Shown here piece after piece: positions 16,494 through 25,591 of a stretch of DNA of 64,000 nt. How positions within the stretch are numbered: position 1 is the stretch's first letter; the number at the start of each line of letters is the position of its first letter. Position numbers and translations under genes: made by a program. Under the pieces are notes generated by a model that saw nothing but the letters and a program-made list of their open reading frames with translations, ran no database searches and was not told where the DNA came from. This DNA comes from Sulfitobacter sp. W027 (GTDB taxonomy: Bacteria > Pseudomonadota > Alphaproteobacteria > Rhodobacterales > Rhodobacteraceae): contig NZ_CP083564.1 of the NCBI RefSeq assembly GCF_025143985.1, positions 2,991,001 through 3,055,000 on the forward strand, read 5' to 3'.

Positions 16494-17969
16494 ATGTCAG
16501 ACCGCTTTCGCCTTACCCTCGGGCAATTAAACCCGACTGTCGGCGATCTGCCGGGGAACGCGGCTTTAGCGCGCAAAACGTGGGAGGCCGGGCGCGACGC
16601 CGGGGCGCAGCTCGTCGCCCTGCCGGAGCTGTTCCTGACCGGGCATGATGCCAAAGCCCTGCTGCGCAACCCCGCCTTCCAGCGCGATGTCACGGCGCAT
16701 CTTGAGGCGCTCGCCGCCGATTGCGCCGATGGCCCCGCCTTGGCGCTTGGCGCACCTTGGGTCGAGGGGACAAAACTCCATAACGCCTACCTCATCCTGC
16801 AGGGCGGCAAGATTACCCAGCGGGTACTTCAACACAGCCCCGTACCGCATTCTGTCTTTGACGCAGGCCCGATCAGTGGCCCCTATGCGGTTGAGGGGCT
16901 GCGCATCGGCTCCCCCATCGGCGCGGATGGCTGGGAAAGCGACGTGGCCGAGACGCAGGCCGAGACCGGGGCCGAATTCCTTTTAATCCCCAATGCTGCG
17001 CCCCATCTGCGCGGCGCGATGGACCGGCGGCTAAATCACATGGTCGCGCGGGTGATCGAGACAGAGTTGCCACTGGTCTATCTAAATATGGCCGGTGGGC
17101 AGGATGAGGCGGTTTATGACGGCGCCTCTTTCGCGCTGAACCCCAGCGGCAAGCTTGCGCTTCAACTGCCCGCCTTTGAGGAGGCCATTGCCCATGTCGA
17201 TCTGGAACGTGGCCCGGAAGGCTGGCTGATCGCGGCCGGAGACCGCGCGCCTCAACCAAGTACGCTTGAACGTGACTACCGCGCGTTGGTCGTGGGCCTG
17301 CGGGACTATGTGTCCAAGGTGGGGGCCGCTAAAGTGCTGATCGAAAACGCGGGGGGGCATGATGCAGCACTTGCAGCGATGATCGCACGTGATGCTTTGG
17401 GGGCTGACAATCTGCGCGAGATCGCGGTCGCTGCGGAGGGCTCTCTATACTCTTCACTGCGCGATAGTCTGGCAGCGCTTGGCGCGGAGGTCAGTGTTGC
17501 TTCCCTCTCCCTCCCTCTGCGCAGCCTGATGCTGCGCGCTTTGGCGGATGACGCGGGAGAACTGCTGCTCACGGCACAGAACAAATCTGCAGCCGCCATG
17601 GGTCACGGGGCCGTGCTGGGCGATTTTAATCCAATCAAAGACCTTTACCAGACGGAAGTTCACGCGCTTTGCCAATGGCGCAGTGAGACCCATCGCGCGT
17701 GGATGCTGGGGCCGGAGGCTGCGGCGATGGCAATATCAGAACAGTCCACTGAGGAACACCAATTGGACGACATCCTTCGAGTTTTGATGGACAAGGATGG
17801 CAGCGTTGAGGACTGTGTCGCGGAAGGCCTGGACCAACGGATCGCTCAAGAAGTCGCGCGACGCCACCTAGAGCATCGACCGCAGGGAAACCGATCCACG
17901 CCCGGCCCGCGCGTCACTGCCCCGCGCACTGAATACCCACGTCCCGCCCGCTGGCGCGGCCGCTCATAA
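16494..17969 (+). CDS. Degenerate NAD synthetase homologue (predicted pseudoenzyme)
   Basis: The 491-residue protein is homologous along its length to glutamine-dependent NAD synthetase (NadE), which is normally about 550 residues in this group. The nitrilase-fold glutaminase domain keeps Glu45 (ALPELFLTG). The catalytic Lys position is Gln113 (in LQHSPVPH), with a deletion just after it. The catalytic Cys position is Gly143 (GSPIGADGW where SPICED-W is expected). In the synthetase domain the PP-loop SGGVDS reads AGGHDA (286-291), and further short deletions occur before NPIKDLY. The frame is intact with normal codon use, so it is probably translated but cannot be a working NadE. A true nadE should exist elsewhere. 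Divergent from the MORN gene. Confidence 0.85.
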   Translation: MSDRFRLTLGQLNPTVGDLPGNAALARKTWEAGRDAGAQLVALPELFLTGHDAKALLRNPAFQRDVTAHLEALAADCADGPALALGAPWVEGTKLHNAYLILQGGKITQRVLQHSPVPHSVFDAGPISGPYAVEGLRIGSPIGADGWESDVAETQAETGAEFLLIPNAAPHLRGAMDRRLNHMVARVIETELPLVYLNMAGGQDEAVYDGASFALNPSGKLALQLPAFEEAIAHVDLERGPEGWLIAAGDRAPQPSTLERDYRALVVGLRDYVSKVGAAKVLIENAGGHDAALAAMIARDALGADNLREIAVAAEGSLYSSLRDSLAALGAEVSVASLSLPLRSLMLRALADDAGELLLTAQNKSAAAMGHGAVLGDFNPIKDLYQTEVHALCQWRSETHRAWMLGPEAAAMAISEQSTEEHQLDDILRVLMDKDGSVEDCVAEGLDQRIAQEVARRHLEHRPQGNRSTPGPRVTAPRTEYPRPARWRGRS

Positions 17970-18199
17970 CGCTTAGACAGCGAGTTAAGTTTCCAACCAT
18001 TCGCAGAGCGCGGCGCTCACGCATTTTTCCGCCACCTGTCAGCAGGTTACCGCCCAATAAACCCCTTCTGGAGAGTGAGAAATCGTGTCCTGAAAAATGA
18101 TACGGAACGAAATCTTCCCTCCAAGGTTGTCCAAACACGACCAACAACGGCGCCGGATTTCCCACAGGGCACTCATCGCCGAACAGAAAGGGTTAAGAC

Positions 18200-18880
18200 A
18201 TGAATATCGTTAAACTTGGAATGGTATCTGCCATCGCTTTGGGTGCCGCTGCACCTGTCTATGCACAATCGGCCGAAGCCTATGCCGCAACCGATCTTAA
18301 CATCCGTTCGGGCCCCGGCCCGCAGTACGACATCGTCGGTGTCATCCCCGGTGGCGAAGCTACTATGGTGGAAGGCTGCCTTGACGGCCAATCCTGGTGC
18401 CAAGTCAAATTTGGCGACGCGATGGGCTGGTCCTATTCTGATTACCTCGCCGTTGAAGTCGAAGAGCAGGCCGTGGCTCTGACCACCCGCCCCGCGACCG
18501 TCGAAATCGGCACTGTGACCTATGAAGATCCCGAAGGCACTGCCGAGAATGAGACCGAAGGCGCTGCTGCCGGTGCGACCCTTGGCGCGCTGACCGCATA
18601 TGCCGTTGGTGGCCCGATTGGTGGCATCATCGCTGGTGGCATTGCAGGGGGTGCTGCAGGTTCTGCCGCGGCTGAGCCCGAAGAATCCACCATTACCTAT
18701 GTGCGTGAAAACCCGGTTGAGACCGTGTACCTCGACGGCGAAGTCGTTGTCGGCGCGGGCATCCCTACGACCGTGACCACATATGAAGTGCCGGAGACCA
18801 CATACCGCTATGTAAACATCAACGGCGCGACCGTGATCGTTGACAACGAGACGAACCTGATCGTCGACGTTGTGCGCTAA
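18200..18880 (+). CDS. Exported SH3b / glycine-zipper / DUF1236 protein
   Basis: The 226-residue protein has a signal peptide (about 1-22, ending VYAQS). A bacterial SH3 domain follows (residues ~28-85: LNIRSGPGPQYDIVGVIPGG...GWSYSDYL), then a glycine-zipper segment (~120-155: GATLGALTAYAVGGPIGG), and a C-terminal DUF1236-like segment with VETVYLDGEVVVGAGIP and YRYVNINGATVIVD. SH3b domains bind cell-wall peptides, and glycine zippers insert in or line membranes, so an envelope role is likely. The function of DUF1236 is unknown. An intrinsic terminator follows the stop, so the gene is monocistronic. Confidence 0.82.
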   Translation: MNIVKLGMVSAIALGAAAPVYAQSAEAYAATDLNIRSGPGPQYDIVGVIPGGEATMVEGCLDGQSWCQVKFGDAMGWSYSDYLAVEVEEQAVALTTRPATVEIGTVTYEDPEGTAENETEGAAAGATLGALTAYAVGGPIGGIIAGGIAGGAAGSAAAEPEESTITYVRENPVETVYLDGEVVVGAGIPTTVTTYEVPETTYRYVNINGATVIVDNETNLIVDVVR

Positions 18881-18904
18881 GTCGCAACAGGCTTGGTTAA
18901 AGAG

Positions 18905-18928
18905 GGCTCGGAGAGCGATCTCCGGGCC
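18905..18928 (+). terminator. Intrinsic terminator after SH3b gene
   Basis: A 10-bp stem with one G-U pair (GGCTCGGAGA / TCTCCGGGCC) encloses GCGA and is followed by TTTTCTTT. Confidence 0.85.
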
Positions 18929-18984
18929 TTTTCTTTATCCGAAATTTAGGGCTAGCATGGTTGCAGCAATCTGAGGGAGCCACC

Positions 18985-19350
18985 ATGATCGCCGTCATCT
19001 TCGAAGTCTTCCCCCACCCCGACCGCCGCGCGGAATATCTCGACATCGCGGCCAAGATGCGGCCTCTGTTGGATGAGGTGGATGGCTTTATCTCTGTCGA
19101 ACGGTTCCAGAGCCTGACCAACCCCGACAAGCTGCTCTCAATCTCATTCTTTCGCGATGAAGAAGCGGTGCAGAACTGGCGCAAGCTAACTGCGCATCGC
19201 GGCGCGCAGGCCGCGGGGCGCGAGGGGATCTTTACCGACTATCACCTGCGCATTGCCCATGTGATCCGTGACTATGGCATGTTCGACCGCGCCGAAGCAC
19301 CACAGGACAGTCAGGATATCCATCCGCCACGGCCTGTAGCCAAGGGCTGA
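18985..19350 (+). CDS. Antibiotic-biosynthesis-monooxygenase (ABM) domain protein
   Basis: The 121-residue protein is a single ABM ferredoxin-like fold (MIAVIFEVFPHPDRRAEYLD, then VDGFISVERFQS and LLSISFFRDEEAVQNWR). ABM proteins range from quinol-forming monooxygenases to heme-degrading enzymes and stress proteins. Nothing here fixes the substrate. The ATG at 18985 has GAGGGAG about 8 bases upstream. It is convergent with the photolyase gene, 6 bases apart. Confidence 0.8.
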   Translation: MIAVIFEVFPHPDRRAEYLDIAAKMRPLLDEVDGFISVERFQSLTNPDKLLSISFFRDEEAVQNWRKLTAHRGAQAAGREGIFTDYHLRIAHVIRDYGMFDRAEAPQDSQDIHPPRPVAKG

Positions 19351-19356
19351 TCGGGC

Positions 19357-20886
19357 CTAGACCGTCTCCCCGGCCTCTAACCGCTGCAACCAGTTGCCCG
19401 CATCGCGCAAGATCGCCTCACGACGTTCTGCATCCATGCGGTCCCATGTCGCGTACATATTTCTCATGCGTGCATTGCTTTGAAACCGCTCGCGGTGACG
19501 GTCAAGGAAGTGCCAATAAAGCAGGTTGAAGGGGCAGGCTTTCTTTCCCGCCTTCGCGCTGACGCTATAGCTGCACCCTTTGCAGTAGTCCGACATGCGA
19601 TTGATGTAGGCACCCGACGAGACATAGGGTTTCGAGGCGATGACTCCGCCATCTGCGAATTGGCTCATGCCCACCGTGTTGGGCGCTTCGACCCACTCAT
19701 AGGCATCCGCGTAGACCTCCAGATACCATTCATGCACCTGATGCGGGTCGATCCCCGCCAGCAGGGCGAAATTGCCCGTCACCATCAATCGCTGAATATG
19801 GTGGGCATAGGCGTATTTCTGGGTCTGCCCGATGGCCTGACGCAGGCAATTCATCTGAGTATCGGCGCCCCAGTAAAAGGCGGGCAAGTCGCGGTCATGG
19901 CGCAGCACATTGCGCTCTACATACTCCGGTCCTTCAAGGAAATAGATGCCCCGGACGTATTCCCGCCAACCGAGGATTTGGCGGATGAACCCTTCGGCGG
20001 CGTTGATCGGCACAGCGCCCTCCTGCCACGCCTTTTCGGCGGCCCGGCAGACCTCCATCGGGTCGAGCAACCCAAGGTTCAGATACGGAGAGATCAGCGC
20101 ATGAAAAAGATAGGGCTGTCCTTCCAACATCGCGTCCTGATAATCGCCAAATCGCGGCAGGGCGTAGTCGATGAAATGCGCCAAGACCTGCAGGGCCTCC
20201 GCGCGCGTTGTGGCAAAGTCAAAGGGGTGGAGATCACCAAAATTGTCCCCATAGCGGGCCTCAACAAGGTCCAGCACCGCTTGGGTCTCAGCATCAGGCG
20301 CAAAGCTGATCGGCTCGGGGAACTCCAGCCCCTCCTTAGGGGGCTTGCGATTGTCGTGGTCGAAATTCCATTTGCCCCCTGCGGGATCGTCGCCCTCCAT
20401 CAACAGGCCGGTCTCGCGGCGCATTTCGCGGTAGAAATACTCCATTCGCAGCGCCTTGCGCCCCTCGGCCCAATCTTCGAACCGTTTGCGGCTGGCGATG
20501 AAACGGTCATCCGACAAGAGGCGTGTTGGGATCGGCGCTTCGGTCAGCGTGTAGAGCAGCCGCCACTCCCCCGGTTCGGTCGCGATCGCCTCGCTCGCGC
20601 CGGTCTCCTCCGCCCGCCGCAACAACTCGCCGACGATAGAGCCTGCGTTCTCAGGATCGTCCAAAGGCGTGTAGCGCAGGGACCAGCCGTCTTTTTCCAA
20701 CGTACACGCAAATTTGCGCATTGCTGCAAAGACCAGCGCGATTTTCTTGGGGTGGTGGCGGACATATTCCGCCTCCTGCGCCACCTCGGCCATGACCACC
20801 ACATCGCGCGCCTTATCGGCTTCGCGCAACGAGGATAGGTTGAGTGAGAGTTGATCCCCCAAGACCAGAACCAGACGAGTCACCAC
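19357..20886 (-). CDS. FeS-type cryptochrome/photolyase (PhrB/CryB family)
   Basis: The 509-residue protein belongs to the bacterial FeS-BCP photolyases, which repair (6-4) photoproducts with light or act as photoreceptors. Four cysteines at 347, 435, 438 and 451 (NCLRQ; YCKGC; KKACPF) match in order and spacing the 4Fe-4S ligands known for PhrB, offset by three residues. Other family markers are LVLGDQLS at the N-terminus and ILGWREYVRGIY. The start is one of two consecutive GTG codons (20886 or 20883), and it overlaps the end of the upstream SDR gene, so the two are co-transcribed. Confidence 0.92.
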   Translation of the reverse strand: MVTRLVLVLGDQLSLNLSSLREADKARDVVVMAEVAQEAEYVRHHPKKIALVFAAMRKFACTLEKDGWSLRYTPLDDPENAGSIVGELLRRAEETGASEAIATEPGEWRLLYTLTEAPIPTRLLSDDRFIASRKRFEDWAEGRKALRMEYFYREMRRETGLLMEGDDPAGGKWNFDHDNRKPPKEGLEFPEPISFAPDAETQAVLDLVEARYGDNFGDLHPFDFATTRAEALQVLAHFIDYALPRFGDYQDAMLEGQPYLFHALISPYLNLGLLDPMEVCRAAEKAWQEGAVPINAAEGFIRQILGWREYVRGIYFLEGPEYVERNVLRHDRDLPAFYWGADTQMNCLRQAIGQTQKYAYAHHIQRLMVTGNFALLAGIDPHQVHEWYLEVYADAYEWVEAPNTVGMSQFADGGVIASKPYVSSGAYINRMSDYCKGCSYSVSAKAGKKACPFNLLYWHFLDRHRERFQSNARMRNMYATWDRMDAERREAILRDAGNWLQRLEAGETV

Positions 20887-21548
20887 GGCACCCCCTTTCC
20901 GGCCCAGTCGAAGAACCCGCCGCTGTCGTCCGGGGTCAGCCTATCGATTACCCGTAGAAGGTTGCCTGCGGCCTCGCTCGGCGGGACTGCGGGATGGCGG
21001 CCAAGATACTTTTCGGTAAAGGGGGTTTCCACGGTGCCGGGATGCAGCGCCACGCAGATGCTTTGCGGATGGCTGCGGCCGAGCTCAATCGCGGCGGTAT
21101 GCACGATCTGGTTCACCGCTGCCTTGGCGCTGCGGTAGCTGATCCAGCCGCCCAAACGGTTATCCCCGATAGAGCCCACCCGTGCCGAAAGCACGGCGAA
21201 CACCGACCGCCTGTCGCACGGCAGGAGCCGCGCCGCGTGACGCAGGATCAGCGCAGGGCCAATGGCGTTCACGGCGAACTGGTCCATCATCGCCTTCTGC
21301 GTGATCGCGCGGAGCGATTTTTCCGGGGCCGCCCCATTGATCTCCAAAGCGCCGGTGGCGACGATCACCGCGTCAAAGGGGCCGCTCAGCCCCTTTAGCG
21401 TCGCATTGACCGAAGCCTCATCCGTTACGTCAAACCCATCCGCCGCGCGCGACAGCGTGGTCACTTCCGTATCCCGCGCCCGCAGAGCCTCGGTCAGCGC
21501 CGCGCCAATCCCGCCGCTGGCACCGATCACAAGCACCCGCGCGCTCAC
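20880..21548 (-). CDS. Short-chain dehydrogenase/reductase (SDR)
   Basis: The ~222-residue protein has the SDR cofactor motif VLVIGASGGIGAAL and the catalytic YRSAK, with a Ser in VLSARVGSIG. The GTG at 21548 is preferred because GAGAGG lies 7 bases before it and the nucleotide fold begins four residues later. An ATG at 21602 would add 18 unfolded-looking residues and has no ribosome site. The gene overlaps the photolyase start, so the product may act with it, but the substrate is unknown. Promoter is divergent from the leu leader. Confidence 0.85.
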   Translation of the reverse strand: MSARVLVIGASGGIGAALTEALRARDTEVTTLSRAADGFDVTDEASVNATLKGLSGPFDAVIVATGALEINGAAPEKSLRAITQKAMMDQFAVNAIGPALILRHAARLLPCDRRSVFAVLSARVGSIGDNRLGGWISYRSAKAAVNQIVHTAAIELGRSHPQSICVALHPGTVETPFTEKYLGRHPAVPPSEAAGNLLRVIDRLTPDDSGGFFDWAGKGVPW

Positions 21549-21652
21549 GCTGCCGCCTCTCGTGGTATCGCTTGTCGCCGCATCCGCATCTCCCTTGCTC
21601 ATAGGCAGATAGGCGGCGCTGACGCAGGGGCAAACAAAAGCCGCAACACCCC

Positions 21653-21668
21653 CTTTTCATTTGAAAAG
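21653..21668. promoter_or_regulatory. Candidate operator: 7-bp inverted repeat upstream of leu leader
   Basis: CTTTTCA and TGAAAAG are perfect inverted arms separated by TT. The site ends 7 bases upstream of the TATAAC hexamer (21676-21681) and would overlap the -35 region. No regulator is assigned. Confidence 0.35.
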
Positions 21669-21675
21669 ACGGGCG

Positions 21676-21681
21676 TATAAC
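21676..21681 (+). promoter_or_regulatory. Candidate -10 box of the leu leader/leuA transcript
   Basis: TATAAC is a good -10 hexamer. Initiation 6-8 bases downstream falls at or next to the leader ATG (21689), which would make the leader peptide mRNA leaderless. No clear -35 hexamer is seen at 16-18 bp spacing. Confidence 0.4.
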
Positions 21682-21688
21682 TACTGCC

Positions 21689-21775
21689 ATGACACAGGCC
21701 GTCCATATCCCGACCCTGCCGCGCGACCGCGCGGGCCTGCTGCGCGCCACCTTGCTGCTACTAATTCGCCTCTGA
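21689..21775 (+). CDS. Leucine-rich leader peptide (leuA attenuator)
   Basis: A 28-codon frame starts at ATG 21689 and contains eight leucine codons. Four of them are consecutive (TTG CTG CTA CTA, 21752-21763), and CTA is normally the rarest Leu codon in such GC-rich DNA. The frame ends just before two alternative hairpins and 72 bases ahead of leuA. Leader peptides with this design sense charged tRNA-Leu through ribosome stalling. No Shine-Dalgarno sequence precedes it; with TATAAC at 21676 the transcript probably starts at the ATG itself, as known for rhizobial trpL. Confidence 0.75.
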   Translation: MTQAVHIPTLPRDRAGLLRATLLLLIRL

Positions 21776-21819
21776 GCGTGCCCTTCGGCGCGCCCGCTCA
21801 GAGGGATGTGTCGCGCGCC
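21769..21819 (+). promoter_or_regulatory. Alternative hairpins of the leuA attenuator
   Basis: Hairpin A pairs 21769-21778 (CCTCTGAGCG) with 21795-21804 (CGCTCAGAGG), 10 bp. Hairpin B pairs 21787-21793 (GGCGCGC) with 21813-21819 (GCGCGCC), 7 bp. The arms interleave, so they are mutually exclusive unless a pseudoknot forms. Arm 1 covers the end of the leader frame and would be disturbed by a ribosome stalled on the Leu codons. No T-run follows either hairpin, so termination, if any, may be Rho-dependent, or control may be translational. Confidence 0.6.
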
Positions 21820-21847
21820 AAGGATACCAGCAAAGAAAGAACCCAGG

Positions 21848-23416
21848 ATGACAGATATGACGAAACAGGACCGTGTGCTGATTTTTGACACCACCTTGCG
21901 GGATGGCGAACAATCCCCCGGGGCGACGATGACCCATGCCGAAAAGCTGGAGATCGCGCAGCTTTTGGATGAGATGGGCGTCGACATCATCGAAGCGGGT
22001 TTTCCCATCGCTTCTGAAGGCGACTTTAACGCGGTGAGCGAGATCGCCCGCCAAAGCCAGAACGCCGTGATCTGTGGGTTAGCCCGCGCGCAGTTGGGTG
22101 ACATCGACCGCTGCTGGGAAGCCGTGAAACACGCCCGTCAGCCGCGCATCCACACTTTCATCGGCACCTCTCCCCTGCACCGCGCCATTCCGAACCTGAC
22201 CCAAGACGAGATGGCCGACCGCATCCATGAGACCGTGACCCATGCGCGCAACCTCTGTGACAACGTGCAATGGTCGCCAATGGACGCGACACGGACCGAG
22301 CTTGATTACCTCTACCGCGTGGTCGAGATCGCCATCAAAGCCGGGGCCACCACGATCAACATCCCCGACACCGTGGGTTATACCGCCCCACGCGAAAGCG
22401 CCGATTTGATCGCGAAGCTTTTGGAGAACGTGCCCGGCGCGGATGAGATCATCTTTGCCACCCATTGCCACAACGATCTGGGCATGGCGACGGCCAACAG
22501 CCTTGCCGCTGTCGAGGCCGGGGCGCGGCAGGTGGAATGCACCATCAACGGTCTGGGCGAACGCGCGGGCAACACGGCGCTCGAAGAGGTCGTCATGGCG
22601 CTGAAAGTGCGCAATGACATCATGCCTTACGAGACGCGCATCGACAGCCGCAAGATCATGAACATCTCGCGCCGGGTCGCTGCTGTCTCAGGCTTTGCGG
22701 TGCAGTTCAACAAGGCCATCGTCGGCAAGAACGCCTTTGCCCATGAAAGTGGCATTCACCAAGACGGCATGCTGAAGAATGCTGAGACCTTCGAAATCAT
22801 GCGCCCCGAGGACGTGGGTCTCACCGAGACCAACATCGTCATGGGCAAGCATTCGGGCCGCGCCGCGCTGCGGTCCAAGTTGGAAGACCTCGGGTTTGAA
22901 CTGGGCGACAACCAGCTCAAGGATGTTTTTGTGCGGTTCAAGGAATTGGCTGACCGCAAAAAGGAAATCTACGAGGATGACCTGATTGCGTTGATGCGCA
23001 CCGCGACCGACCCTGAAGAAGACCGTATTCGCCTGAAATCGCTCAAAGTCGTTTGCGGGACCGATGGCCCGCAGACCGCCGACATGGTGCTTGAGATAGA
23101 TGGCGCAGAGCAAAGCACCAACCAGACTGGCGATGGCCCAGTCGATGCGGCGTTCAACTGCATCAAGGCGCTGGTGCCGCACTCGGCGCGCTTGCAGCTT
23201 TATCAGGTGCATGCTGTGACCGAGGGCACTGACGCACAAGCCACGGTTTCCGTTCGGCTGGAGGAAGAGGGCCGCATCGTGACCGGTCAATCGGCGAATA
23301 CCGATACCGTGGTGGCGAGTGTACGGGCGTATATCCATGCGCTGAACCGGCTGTTGGTGCGGCGTGAGAAGGGCGGCACGGATAAGCGCGAGATCAATTA
23401 TAAAGATGTGAGTTGA
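21848..23416 (+). CDS. leuA: 2-Isopropylmalate synthase
   Basis: The 522-residue enzyme condenses acetyl-CoA with 2-oxoisovalerate, the first committed step of leucine synthesis. The catalytic barrel shows [13 protein letters not shown] and the metal site [11 protein letters not shown], followed by the GLGERAGN segment. The C-terminal ~130 residues form the LeuA regulatory domain that binds leucine (feedback control). The ATG at 21848 has AGG just upstream and matches the usual N-terminus; an ATG at 21857 is an alternative. It is the only structural gene in the unit and ends in a strong terminator. Confidence 0.96.
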   Translation: MTDMTKQDRVLIFDTTLRDGEQSPGATMTHAEKLEIAQLLDEMGVDIIEAGFPIASEGDFNAVSEIARQSQNAVICGLARAQLGDIDRCWEAVKHARQPRIHTFIGTSPLHRAIPNLTQDEMADRIHETVTHARNLCDNVQWSPMDATRTELDYLYRVVEIAIKAGATTINIPDTVGYTAPRESADLIAKLLENVPGADEIIFATHCHNDLGMATANSLAAVEAGARQVECTINGLGERAGNTALEEVVMALKVRNDIMPYETRIDSRKIMNISRRVAAVSGFAVQFNKAIVGKNAFAHESGIHQDGMLKNAETFEIMRPEDVGLTETNIVMGKHSGRAALRSKLEDLGFELGDNQLKDVFVRFKELADRKKEIYEDDLIALMRTATDPEEDRIRLKSLKVVCGTDGPQTADMVLEIDGAEQSTNQTGDGPVDAAFNCIKALVPHSARLQLYQVHAVTEGTDAQATVSVRLEEEGRIVTGQSANTDTVVASVRAYIHALNRLLVRREKGGTDKREINYKDVS

Positions 23417-23422
23417 TCGAAG

Positions 23423-23446
23423 GGCGGGGGAAACCCCGCCTTTTTT
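23423..23446 (+). terminator. Intrinsic terminator of leuA
   Basis: GGCGGGG and CCCCGCC (7 bp) enclose GAAA and are followed by TTTTTT. It lies seven bases after the leuA stop. Confidence 0.92.
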
Positions 23447-23454
23447 GTACGAGA

Positions 23455-23661
23455 GGGCCATCGCCTGCCCGGTGTTTTCGATGTCATTGTCTTGTTTCTG
23501 AACTAGTAAAAGTTGCAGATTGAGGGCCAGCGCCTGCCCGCGGGTTGGCGATCCAACATTGCTTCGTGCCACTTTATGGTTCAGCCATGATGTGTTTCAG
23601 CAATGTAACACCCAGCCTCACCCAATCGCCTACCCGTCCGGGCGGGCAGGCGATGGCCCGG
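23455..23661. repeat. Palindromic intergenic element (three GGGCCA-type arms)
   Basis: Arm A (23455-23471, GGGCCATCGCCTGCCCG) is an exact inverted match to arm C (23643-23659). Arm B (23524-23541, GGGCCAGCGCCTGCCCGC) is a near copy of A. B and C also match further inwards as inverted pairs: GGGTTGGCGAT (23542-23552) against ATCGCCTACCC (23625-23635), and ACATTGCT (23556-23563) against AGCAATGT (23599-23606). B to C could therefore fold into one long imperfect hairpin of about 136 bases. No coding frame is credible. Confidence 0.65.
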
Positions 23662-23701
23662 CACCTGCGGCTTGCTTCCGGGCGGGGGTGGCACACTCCC
23701 C

Positions 23702-24283
23702 TCAATAAGGGTTCTTCGCCCCGCGATCCGCGCTCAGCGACGCCTGTCCCCGCTCCACGATCTTCACCACTGCATCCGCGAGATGCTGTCGCTGAATATG
23801 ATCATCCCCCGCAGCCACACGTAGCTTATGCGCCTCAAGCATCACCTCGGCATGGCTCGACCCACGCGGCGGGATGAAGGTGTAGCAGGCCAGTTCAATC
23901 AACTGCCCCAGCGGGTCTTTGAAATAGATCGAATGCATGAAGCCGCGATCCTTGACCCCCGAATGCCCGATGCCCCGCGCCTCCAGGCGCTCCGGCACCT
24001 GATCGAACATCGCACGGTCCACTTCAAAAGCCAGATGATGCACGCAGCCCGGATCCATCGGCGTGCGGTTGTGCACCCGCTTGCGGGTCTCATTGGTGAA
24101 AACCGTGATTAGCCGCCCGTCGCCGGGATCGAAATACAAATGCCCTTCGTCCGGGTCGTCCAGATTGGGCTGATCAAAGATGAAAGGCATTCCCAAAACC
24201 CCTTCCCAAAAGTCGATCGAGCTTTGCCGGTCGGCCCCGGTAAGAGTGATGTGATGCACCCCGAGTGTCTGGATTTTCTGCAT
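23702..24283 (-). CDS. VOC-superfamily (glyoxalase/dioxygenase-like) protein
   Basis: The 193-residue protein has a vicinal-oxygen-chelate fold with the metal-site pattern His (VHHITL), His (CVHHLAFEV) and Glu (GQLIELACY). The first ~150 residues resemble ring-cleaving dioxygenases and glyoxalases; the rest is a helical tail of unknown role. The ATG at 24283 (MQKIQTLGVHHITL) fits the fold start; an upstream in-frame ATG at 24358 would add 25 residues lying within the mreB promoter region. It is divergent from mreB. Substrate unknown. Confidence 0.8.
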   Translation of the reverse strand: MQKIQTLGVHHITLTGADRQSSIDFWEGVLGMPFIFDQPNLDDPDEGHLYFDPGDGRLITVFTNETRKRVHNRTPMDPGCVHHLAFEVDRAMFDQVPERLEARGIGHSGVKDRGFMHSIYFKDPLGQLIELACYTFIPPRGSSHAEVMLEAHKLRVAAGDDHIQRQHLADAVVKIVERGQASLSADRGAKNPY

Positions 24284-24413
24284 GATATTGCCCACCTTTG
24301 TCTGAACCGCGCCCTGAAAGGACCACTCTATAATAGCGCGGCGGCAATATCGCGCCACCTTTGCGGTCTTGCCCCTTTCACCCTGACCCCGTGCGCCCTA
24401 TAAGAGCCAGTAG

Positions 24414-25520
<1,107 letters not shown>

Positions 25521-25591
25521 CACTGGCAAGTTAGCCAGACCCGGCACGCGGCGACACCGCCCCGCCTGACCGGGTGGGAGTTTCGGCAAAG

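Noticed and set aside
16494..17969. Annotating this gene as functional nadE
   Set aside because: Similarity is real, but the Lys, Cys and PP-loop residues needed for both half-reactions are missing.
21661..21681. TTGAAA followed by TATAAC as a -35/-10 pair for the leu leader
   Set aside because: The spacing is only 9 bp. TTGAAA is better seen as part of the CTTTTCA-TT-TGAAAAG inverted repeat.
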